Made by a program: the position numbers and the translations under genes. Under the pieces are notes generated by a model. That model saw only the letters and a program-made list of their open reading frames with translations, did not search any database and had not been told where the DNA came from. Below, piece after piece: positions 58,110 through 64,000 of a DNA stretch of 64,000 nt. This stretch comes from Moraxella caprae DSM 19149 (GTDB lineage: Bacteria > Pseudomonadota > Gammaproteobacteria > Pseudomonadales > Moraxellaceae), in NCBI RefSeq assembly GCF_000426885.1, contig NZ_AUGF01000008.1, positions 36,365 to 100,364 of the forward strand, in the 5' to 3' direction. Position 1 is the stretch's first letter. Each line of letters opens with the position of its first letter.

Positions 58110-58139
58110 TTGTGTATTTTTGTAAAAATGGGGTATAAT
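58110..58139 (+). promoter_or_regulatory. probable promoter of the YuiF-type transporter gene
   Basis: TATAAT at 58134-58139 (in GGGTATAATCGG) with TTGTGT at 58110-58115, an 18-bp spacer, 30 bp before the start codon. Confidence 0.5.
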
Positions 58140-58170
58140 CGGACTTTTGATTAATGATAGAAGGTGAGAA

Positions 58171-59517
58171 ATGAACGCTGTACTGTTGGCAGTCATCATG
58201 ATGGTGGGGCTGTCGCTTGCTCGTGTCCATGTGGTGCTAAGTTTGATTGTGGGGGCGGTTGTGGGTGGTCTGCTGGCAGGACTGCCCTTGACGGACGTAG
58301 AAAATGGGGCGACAGGCGTGCTGACGCATTTTCAAAACGGCATTAAGGGCGGAGCAGGCATTGCTTTGTCGTATGCCATGCTTGGGGCGTTTGCCATGGC
58401 GATTGCTCATTCGGGCGTACCAAAGGCGTTGGCGGATAAAGTCATCTTGGCGGTCAAAAATGCCAAAAATGGCGGTATCAAATGGGCGGTGTTTGGCGTG
58501 ATTGTGCTGTTTGCTTGCCTAAGTCAGAATCTTATCCCCATTCACATTGCCTTTATTTTGCTACTTATTCCGCCACTTTTGACGGTGTTTAATGAATTAA
58601 AATTAGACAGACGGCTTATTACTTGCTTGATTACCTTTGGGCTTGTCAATACTTATATGTTTATCCCCTATGGGTTTGGCGACATATTTTTAAACGAAAT
58701 TATCATGGCAAACCTTGCCAAATCAGGGCTTGATACGTCTGGCATTTCGGTAATGAAAGCGATGGCAATTCCTGCACTCGGTATGCTGACAGGGTTGCTT
58801 GTGGCGATTTTTGTAAGTTATCGTAAACCCAAAGTATATGACAATGCCAAAACCCTAGCGGTAAAAGGCGATGATGTGCCTTTGGTCAATGATACCAAAA
58901 TGGGCTTTAAAATCATCGTAACGCTCATCGCTATCATTGTGGCGTTTGTCATTCAACTAAAAACCGATTCGCTTGTGCTTGGCTCGCTGTCGGGTTTTGC
59001 CATTTTTATGGCGACAGGCGTGGTCGGCTGGAGTAAGGCAGACGATGTCTTTAATGACGGCATTAAGATGATGGCGATGATTGGCTTTATCATGATTACC
59101 GCCCAAGGCTTTGCTGAGGTGATGACCGCCACAGGGCATATCGAGCCACTGGTGCAGTCGGCGGTGGATTTGTTTGGGGCGAATAAGGCTCTGGCAAGTC
59201 TTGCCATGCTCATGGTGGGGCTTGTGGTTACGATGGGGATTGGCTCGTCATTTTCTACCGTGCCGATTATTGCAACCATTTATGTGCCGCTTTGTATGGC
59301 GATGGGGTTTAGTCCGATGGCGACTTTGGCTTTGGTTGCGACCGCAGGCGTGCTTGGGGACGCAGGTTCGCCTGCTTCTGATTCAACGCTTGGCCCTACC
59401 ATGGGACTAAATATGGACGGACAGCACGACCATATTAAGGACAGCGTGATACCGACCTTTATCCATTATAATATTCCGCTTATTGTGTTTGGGTGGGTGG
59501 CTTCGCTTGTTTTGTGA
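58171..59517 (+). CDS. Na+/H+ antiporter-family amino-acid transporter (YuiF-like)
   Basis: 448 aa, about 11-12 membrane helices. It belongs to the YuiF group of the Na+/H+ antiporter (NhaC-like) superfamily, whose Bacillus member has been reported to carry histidine. Visible: SLARVHVVLSLIVGAVVGGL, ITAQGFAEVMTATGH, GIGSSFSTVPIIATIYVPL and the signature GDAGSPASDSTLGPT near the end. Ribosome binding site GAAGGTGAG. The substrate here is not known. Confidence 0.88.
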   Translation: MNAVLLAVIMMVGLSLARVHVVLSLIVGAVVGGLLAGLPLTDVENGATGVLTHFQNGIKGGAGIALSYAMLGAFAMAIAHSGVPKALADKVILAVKNAKNGGIKWAVFGVIVLFACLSQNLIPIHIAFILLLIPPLLTVFNELKLDRRLITCLITFGLVNTYMFIPYGFGDIFLNEIIMANLAKSGLDTSGISVMKAMAIPALGMLTGLLVAIFVSYRKPKVYDNAKTLAVKGDDVPLVNDTKMGFKIIVTLIAIIVAFVIQLKTDSLVLGSLSGFAIFMATGVVGWSKADDVFNDGIKMMAMIGFIMITAQGFAEVMTATGHIEPLVQSAVDLFGANKALASLAMLMVGLVVTMGIGSSFSTVPIIATIYVPLCMAMGFSPMATLALVATAGVLGDAGSPASDSTLGPTMGLNMDGQHDHIKDSVIPTFIHYNIPLIVFGWVASLVL

Positions 59518-59527
59518 TGGCTGTAAA

Positions 59528-59557
59528 AATAGACCGCTCCGTCATGAGGCGGTTTTT
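59528..59557. terminator. terminator between transporter and GNAT toxin
   Basis: ACCGC-TC / GA-GCGGT stem followed by TTTTT, between convergent genes. Confidence 0.65.
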
Positions 59558-60023
59558 ATCCAATCCCATTTACATCAATAATAAGCCGATGACCAAGCTC
59601 GGTCGGACGAAAACCAAATTTTTGATAATAATGTGCCAACGTGTCATTTTTGGCATCTATCACAGCAAAGGCAATGCCAGCATCTTGACTTAGGCGTTTG
59701 ATTTTGGATAGGGCGTTGGCAAGCAGTAGTTTGGACAAACCTTGACCCTGATAGTGATTATCCACGCCAAGTCTGCCAATCATCATGGCAGGGATTTTGG
59801 CAGGATAGCCTTTTATGGCGACATCAAGCTCCACCGCCGATAACGTATAAAATCCCATGATAATATTAGGGTTATCCAAATTTGTCAAAACATGAGTTTT
59901 GGCGATGTTTTTCTTATTATGCTGATTTGCCATTGTCCGCAGGTAGCGGTTGATGTCGTCATTCCCACAGTCAAAGCCTTGTCGGTCGTGGTATGTGGCA
60001 AGTGGGCTGATGTCAAAGTTCAT
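59556..60023 (-). CDS. GNAT-family toxin (TacT-like acetyltransferase)
   Basis: 155 aa. FDCGNDDINRYLR at the N-terminus, the acetyl-CoA pyrophosphate loop RLGVDNHYQGQGLSKLLL (Q-x-x-G-x-G/S form) near 85-102, and the catalytic tyrosine in HYYQKFGFRP near 133. TacT/AtaT toxins acetylate the amino acid on charged tRNAs and stop translation. It starts 2 bp after the DUF1778 gene, the usual antitoxin-first arrangement. Confidence 0.85.
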   Translation of the reverse strand: MNFDISPLATYHDRQGFDCGNDDINRYLRTMANQHNKKNIAKTHVLTNLDNPNIIMGFYTLSAVELDVAIKGYPAKIPAMMIGRLGVDNHYQGQGLSKLLLANALSKIKRLSQDAGIAFAVIDAKNDTLAHYYQKFGFRPTELGHRLIIDVNGIG

Positions 60024-60025
60024 GA

Positions 60026-60343
60026 TTACCCCAATGTCTTGTCGTGCATTGCCATGAGTGCTTTCATCTCGTCATTGGGCGTGGTGGGGGTGTCTAGTAG
60101 GGATTTGATGAGTGCGTTGTCCTTGTTGGTCAGCTCCCACAGCTCGGCATGACTCATCAAACCCAAAGCGTCCACAAGGTCGGGGTCGTGGGCAATGGCA
60201 TTATTGACAAGGTATAATGACTTTTCGTACATGGTCGTGGCGATGTAATGGCTCATGCTTACGCCCATAAGACGGCTTGCCTTTTCAATCATGGCTTTCA
60301 TGTGGGGCGTGGTTCTAAGGTTAATGCGTTCGGTGGCTTGCAT
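60026..60343 (-). CDS. DUF1778 antitoxin (TacA-like)
   Basis: 105 aa. A ribbon-helix-helix N-terminus (ERINLRTTPHMKAMIEKASRLMG) for DNA binding, followed by a helical segment and a C-terminal toxin-binding tail. The AGGAAA ribosome binding site is good. It should neutralise the GNAT toxin and repress the pair's promoter, which lies in the 49-bp gap to fau. Confidence 0.85.
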   Translation of the reverse strand: MQATERINLRTTPHMKAMIEKASRLMGVSMSHYIATTMYEKSLYLVNNAIAHDPDLVDALGLMSHAELWELTNKDNALIKSLLDTPTTPNDEMKALMAMHDKTLG

Positions 60344-60392
60344 GGCATTTCCTAAATGTAAGTATAATAGACGTACATTTATTATAGCATAA

Positions 60393-60956
60393 TTAACATC
60401 TTATTACACCCCTATCCGTCATCACCATATCCACGTCCTTATCCCATTTATTAACCGTTAAATTTTCAACCACTTGAAAATGATAACACCAACCTACCTT
60501 AACCCCACGAAAGTGAGCAAAGGTGCGGTCATAAAATCCGCCCCCCATGCCAAGTCGATTGCCCTGCCTATCCACCGCCACAAGCGGGCAAATAATCATG
60601 TCCATGTTATCTGCACTTATGTCATATCTGGCAAAGGGTTCTTGCATGCCAAGTTTGTGGCGTTTTAGGGGTGTTTTGGCTAATGGCAAAACAACAGGGG
60701 TAAAGCGTAAAGGCTTATTCTTAATGGTAATCGGTAAAAACGGCGTAAAACCATGCTTTTGACAAAATGCCAAAATCGGTGCGGTGGGCAATTCGCCAAA
60801 ATCGTCCAGATATAGCCCAATTTTGGCATTTTTGGGTAAATGGGGCAAGAGTTTAGGTAGGTGCAGACTTGCCATAAATGCAAAATTGGCACGCTGTTTG
60901 GCGGTCAAGGCTTTACGCTCTTTACGGATACAAGTACGAAGTAGGGTGTTTGGCAT
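60393..60956 (-). CDS. fau: 5-formyltetrahydrofolate cyclo-ligase
   Basis: 187 aa from ATG 60956 (GGAAAA upstream); a TTG at 60968 is a weaker alternative. Uses ATP to convert 5-formyl-THF to 5,10-methenyl-THF. N-terminal basic helix with RTCIRKERKALTA, the nucleotide site GLYLDDFGELPT, and the signature DRQGNRLGMGGGFYDRTF. In many gammaproteobacteria it follows 6S RNA; no 6S gene was seen in the 107 bp upstream. Confidence 0.93.
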   Translation of the reverse strand: MPNTLLRTCIRKERKALTAKQRANFAFMASLHLPKLLPHLPKNAKIGLYLDDFGELPTAPILAFCQKHGFTPFLPITIKNKPLRFTPVVLPLAKTPLKRHKLGMQEPFARYDISADNMDMIICPLVAVDRQGNRLGMGGGFYDRTFAHFRGVKVGWCYHFQVVENLTVNKWDKDVDMVMTDRGVIRC

Positions 60957-60980
60957 GAGTTTTTCCAATAAGTATTATTA

Positions 60981-61002
60981 AAAATGATAATGATTGATGA
61001 TT
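60981..61002. promoter_or_regulatory. Fur-like box upstream of fumC
   Basis: AAAATGATAATGATTGATGAT resembles the Fur consensus (repeats of GATAAT/ATTATC). It lies about 75 bp before fumC, within the region shared with fau. Regulation of the iron-free fumarase by iron is known in E. coli; the binding here is predicted by eye only. Confidence 0.4.
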
Positions 61003-61075
61003 GAAAATTGTTTTTGATGGTGTTATAGTAATATCAACATTTTAGCAGTTTTTATCCACCAAACAAGGAAAATTT

Positions 61076-62467
61076 ATGACCGACTTTCGTATTGAAAAAG
61101 ACACCATGGGCGAAGTGCAAGTCCCTGCCAATGCCTATTTTGGGGCTCAAACCCAGCGTAGCCGTGATAATTTTAAAATCGGGGGTGATACCCTGCCACG
61201 CCCTTTGATTGTCGCTATGGCAACCGTCAAAAAAAGTGCGTCTATTGTCAATGCCGAGCTTGGGCGGATTGAGAGTAGCCAGCGTGATTTGATAGTGCAG
61301 GCGTGTGATGAAGTGATTGCAGGCGGTCTTGCCGACCAGTTTCCGCTCGTGGTATGGCAAACAGGCTCTGGCACGCAGTCCAACATGAACATGAATGAAG
61401 TCATCGCCAACCGAGCCAATGAAATCGCAGGCAATCCAAAAGGCACTTATAAACCCGTCCATCCCAACGACCATGTAAACCACGCCCAATCTACCAACGA
61501 CAGCTTCCCCACCGCCATTCGTGTGGCAGCAGCGGTAGAAATTAACCGCTCGCTTATCCCTGCTGTCAAGGCGTTGCGTGATACGCTTGCCAAAAAATCT
61601 GCCAACTTTGCAGGCATCGTCAAAATCGGACGCACCCATTTGCAAGATGCCACACCGCTCACGCTTGGGCAAGAATTTAGTGGTTATGTGGCACAGCTTG
61701 ACTTGACACTTGTGCGTATTGACAACGCTTTGCAAGGCTTGTATCAGTTGCCACTTGGTGGGACAGCCGTGGGGACAGGGCTAAACAGCCACCCTGACTA
61801 TGCCGTCAAATCTGCCCAAAAAATTGCCGAGCTGACAGGTTTGCCCTTTGTAACCGCTCCCAACAAATTTGAAGCGTTGGCAAGCCGTGATGCCGAAGTG
61901 TTCGCCTCTGGGGCATTAAAAACCCTAGCAGGTAGCCTAAACAAAATCGCCAATGACGTCCGCTGGCTATCTAGTGGTCCTCGTTGTGGTCTGGGCGAGA
62001 TTACCATTCCCGAGAACGAACCAGGGTCATCTATCATGCCCGGTAAGGTCAACCCCACGCAGTCAGAAGCCATGACCATGGTGGTCGCTCAGGTCATGGG
62101 TAATGACACCACGATAAACATGGCAGGGGCGAGCGGTAATTTTGAATTAAACGTCTTTATGCCTGTGATTGGCTATAATCTCTTGCAATCCATTCGCCTG
62201 CTTGCGGACGCTTGCAACAGCTTTAATGATAACTGTGCGGTGGGTATTGAACCAAATCGTGAAAAGATTGATTATTTTTTACACAACTCACTCATGCTAG
62301 TAACTGCCCTAAACCGTCATGTGGGCTATGAAAATGCCGCCAAAATTGCCAAAACCGCTTACAAAGAAAACAAAACCCTAAAACAAGTGGCGGTGGAGCT
62401 TGGATTGCTAACCGAGCAAGAATTTGATGAATGGGTGAGACCTGTTGAGATGGTTGCACCGAAGTAA
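61076..62467 (+). CDS. fumC: class II fumarate hydratase
   Basis: 463 aa, iron-independent fumarase of the citric-acid cycle. Visible: the N-terminal [25 protein letters not shown] region, [18 protein letters not shown] near 103, [14 protein letters not shown] near 187, and the superfamily signature [16 protein letters not shown] near 318. Good ribosome binding site AAGGAAA. It ends the conserved chromosomal stretch; accessory genes follow. The N-terminal block is quoted from its start only. Confidence 0.97.
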   Translation: MTDFRIEKDTMGEVQVPANAYFGAQTQRSRDNFKIGGDTLPRPLIVAMATVKKSASIVNAELGRIESSQRDLIVQACDEVIAGGLADQFPLVVWQTGSGTQSNMNMNEVIANRANEIAGNPKGTYKPVHPNDHVNHAQSTNDSFPTAIRVAAAVEINRSLIPAVKALRDTLAKKSANFAGIVKIGRTHLQDATPLTLGQEFSGYVAQLDLTLVRIDNALQGLYQLPLGGTAVGTGLNSHPDYAVKSAQKIAELTGLPFVTAPNKFEALASRDAEVFASGALKTLAGSLNKIANDVRWLSSGPRCGLGEITIPENEPGSSIMPGKVNPTQSEAMTMVVAQVMGNDTTINMAGASGNFELNVFMPVIGYNLLQSIRLLADACNSFNDNCAVGIEPNREKIDYFLHNSLMLVTALNRHVGYENAAKIAKTAYKENKTLKQVAVELGLLTEQEFDEWVRPVEMVAPK

Positions 62468-62492
62468 TCAAAAATCGAGGGTATGTAAATAA

Positions 62493-62519
62493 GGGCGAGT
62501 GATTGCCCTTATTTTTTTA
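62493..62519 (+). terminator. terminator after fumC
   Basis: AAGGGC-GAGTGATT-GCCCTT followed by ATTTTTTT. Confidence 0.85.
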
Positions 62520-62909
62520 TGCAAGGTTGTTGTTTGACAAGAATAAATTTGAACTTTAATATAATTGGCATTGTTCGATAAGATACTTTTTGCAAGACGG
62601 AGCGTGTCTGAGAAATACATTTACCTAGATATTTATAGTCAATCCGCTCAAAATACAACAAAGGTTTTTCATCCGTGGTGAGCTATACCTACCCATAACA
62701 AAAAACCGCTTCACCCACAGACATAGCTTAAGGCGAATGGTTTTTTGTGTAATTTTAGAGCAAGATGATGTAGTCAAGTCCTGCACGTATAAGTAAAAAA
62801 CAGCAAAAACTTGGGGCTGGAGAGCCTTATAGGGTTATCGTAGTAACGTGCGATAATGTCTATTATCGAGTAAGTACCGCATAGCCAAACCCCAAAACCA
62901 TACAACCCC
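62520..62909. other. intergenic with MITE-like core and foldable leader
   Basis: 390 bp without a gene. At 62660-62745 lies a degenerate MITE core (CCGTGGTGAGCTATACC, GCGAATGGTTTTTTG). At 62811-62895 a segment can fold: outer arms TTGGGG-C-TGG / CCA-AA-CCCCAA (nine pairs) enclose GTTA-TCGTAG-TAAC and the perfect hairpin CGATAAT-GTCT-ATTATCG. It leads into the ribosome binding sites of the DUF262 gene. No known RNA family recognised. Confidence 0.5.
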
Positions 62910-62955
62910 AAGGAGTTATTATGACCGAAAGAAAGGAGTTATTATGACCGAAAGA
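62910..62955 (+). repeat. 23-bp tandem duplication of RBS and start codon
   Basis: A 23-bp unit (AAGGAG, TTATT, ATG, ACCGAAAGA) occurs twice without spacer, at 62910-62932 and 62933-62955. The first ATG (62921) opens an eight-codon mini-frame whose TGA overlaps the second ATG (ATGA at 62944-62947), giving a coupled leader peptide. Confidence 0.9.
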
Positions 62956-63747
62956 AATGTAGAAGTTGGAATCGAAACCGTCAATAAGATGTTTGAATAT
63001 CAGCTAACCATTCCTGATTACCAACGCCCCTATAAATGGCAGACCAAGCACATCAAACAGCTTATTGATGATATTTATTCTTATTTTATAAAGGATAAAA
63101 ATCAAGAATGCCGTTTGGGCGTGATTGTCTTGCATAAAGATGAAGGTAAAGATGAATATAACATCGTGGACGGGCAACAACGATTGACCAGTTTGTTTTT
63201 ATTGTTATATGTATTAAATGATAACAAAAATCCATTTGGCGAACCTAATTTTCTTAACAATGAATTCAACCACAGTCAAAGTGTTGAGCATATTAAACAA
63301 AATTACGAGTATCTAAAAAGCTATGTGGTGGATTTGGGACTTGGCGATGATTTTAAGAATTTTAAGGGTTTCATCCTTGACAAATGCACCTTTGCAACTG
63401 TTATTTTAACCGAGATTGACGAAGCTTTTCAGTATTTTGATTCGCAAAACTCCCGTGGCAAAAGTTTGGAAGCTTATGATTTGTTAAAGGCGTATCATCT
63501 ACGAGAATTAAGAAGGCTTGCCAGTCCTGCCATTCATCGCTTGGTGGAGCGTTGGGAGTATCAAGCTAATGAGACAATTTCGGCACCCAGAGACAGGGTT
63601 TGGTTAAAGCTAATTATTAATGATGTCTTATATCGTCATCGGCGATGGCAATCTCATAAAGAAGCTGAGTTTTTTAACAAACAAAACGTGGATGTCTTTA
63701 AGGGGTTAAATTGTAAGAAACTCACCCGTTATTTACACTTTGTTTAA
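62944..63747 (+). pseudogene. DUF262-domain protein, truncated by an insertion sequence
   Basis: About 256 native codons remain. The DUF262 (GmrS/ParB-like, DNA-modification-dependent nuclease associated) motifs are clear: IPDYQRPYKW near residue 25, IVDGQQRLTSLFLLLY near 78 and DSQNSRGKSLEAYDLLKAYHL near 175. The frame then runs into the IS481-like end at 63712 and finishes with ten foreign codons (ending RYLHFV). DUF262 proteins are commonly 550-700 aa, with a DUF1524 HNH domain at the C-terminus, so about half is missing from this side. Many serve in phage defence or type IV restriction. Confidence 0.85.
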
Positions 63748-64000
63748 AATAAAACTCCAACCACTCATAAGGAGTAAAAGTTAAAGTTTTTCCTGTAATC
63801 TCATCTTTCTTGGTTAAAGATGAATGTGGTCTAACAGTGTTGTAGAAATTAAGAAATCTGGTTAATTCTTGCTTTCTGTGTTCACTGCTGACAAACTCAT
63901 ATTGATTATGCCAAAGCTCCATCAATGTTCGTATCACTCGTTCAGCTTTGCCGTTGGTTTGTGGTCTGCCTACTTTGGTAAATTTTTGGTTGATGTGGTT
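63712..64000 (-). mobile_element. IS481-like insertion sequence, right end
   Basis: The element's edge lies near TGTAAGAAACTCACCCG (from 63712), inside the DUF262 gene. It continues out of the window. The coding strand is minus. Family assignment follows from the transposase end. Confidence 0.75.
63722..64000 (-). CDS. IS481-family transposase, C-terminal part
   Basis: The visible 92 codons run from NHINQKFTKVGRPQTNGKAER at the window edge through VIRTLMELWHNQY and LNFYNTVRPHSSL to TPYEWLEFYF and the stop at 63722. This is the end of a DDE integrase-core (rve) domain with the catalytic Glu in TNGKAERVIRTL, as in IS481 elements. The N-terminal helix-turn-helix and the two Asp residues lie beyond the window. 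Confidence 0.85.
   Translation of the reverse strand, partial: NHINQKFTKVGRPQTNGKAERVIRTLMELWHNQYEFVSSEHRKQELTRFLNFYNTVRPHSSLTKKDEITGKTLTFTPYEWLEFYFKQSVNNG

Noticed and set aside
60960..61075. Possible 6S RNA (ssrS) next to fau
   Set aside because: The gap is only about 107-120 bp and has no long bulged hairpin of the 6S type.
61052..61735. 227-codon minus-strand open frame within fumC
   Set aside because: Lies completely opposite conserved fumC sequence and has no family features.
62845..62875. Chromosome dimer resolution (dif) site
   Set aside because: Only the centre (ATAATGTCTATTAT) resembles dif; the XerD-side arm (CGAGTAA instead of GTTAAAT) does not fit, and the palindrome explains the similarity.

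Overview
The window is chromosomal DNA from a gammaproteobacterium, most probably a Moraxella species (family Moraxellaceae). This is inferred from the low-to-moderate GC content, the protein sequences, the gene groupings (petABC beside sspA/sspB and rplM-rpsI; ccmF-ccmG-ccmH-ccmI) and the many short palindromic repeats between genes. No rRNA, tRNA or CRISPR array was recognised.

Layout. 1-6.4 kb: end of ychF, a UPF0756 membrane protein, small lipoproteins, serS, a BrnT/BrnA toxin-antitoxin pair and kptA. 6.4-17.4 kb: tiny lipoproteins, tkt, degV, an IS605-type tnpB transposon, rsmD-mrdA, a His-rich lipoprotein behind a Zur-like operator, a Mn-dependent pyrophosphatase and a lipocalin. 17.4-25.4 kb: a gene-free segment with three consensus DnaA boxes, a DUF445 protein, the cytochrome c maturation operon ccmF-ccmG-ccmH-ccmI, and adk. 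25.7-32.5 kb (minus strand): sulfate uptake and activation (sat, sbp, cysT, cysW, cysA) with a Sel1-repeat lipoprotein between sbp and cysT. 32.5-39.3 kb: a pilin-like protein, then the glycine cleavage genes gcvT, a tiny lipoprotein gene, gcvH and gcvP behind a tandem glycine riboswitch. 39.3-48.9 kb: a YcgL protein, rpsF-rpsR-rplI, dinB, a NYN/LOTUS protein, metG, a membrane-protein gene split by a MITE, sspB and sspA. 48.9-57.9 kb: petA-petB-petC, rplM-rpsI, ppk1-ychJ, a decayed second BrnT with intact BrnA, and thiI. 58-64 kb: a YuiF-type transporter, a GNAT/DUF1778 toxin-antitoxin pair, fau, fumC, and the start of an accessory segment with a DUF262 defence-type gene cut by an IS481-like element that leaves the window.

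Most of the window is housekeeping. The unusual content lies between the genes. At least four families of short palindromic or terminal-inverted-repeat elements occur: a 124-bp MITE, a larger repeat ending in TAGGGCGTGCCTG, a 148-bp element ending in TACACCCAA, and GGTGCGTAATACGCACC palindromes. They nest inside one another (a MITE inside the larger repeat at 10.5 kb, a 66-bp hairpin inside it at 25.2 kb). One MITE has cut a membrane-protein gene, and removing it with one 3-bp target copy restores the frame exactly.

The best candidates for new biology are: the Zur-like operator before a His-rich, MliC-like lipoprotein; the lone TnpB with a displaced catalytic glutamate and its probable guide RNA; lipoprotein and membrane-protein genes one base out of frame at C6 tracts; the DnaA-box cluster; and the DUF262 gene with a tandemly duplicated ribosome binding site/start and a foldable leader. 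Several frameshifts fall at short homopolymers, so assembly error must be excluded before phase variation is claimed.
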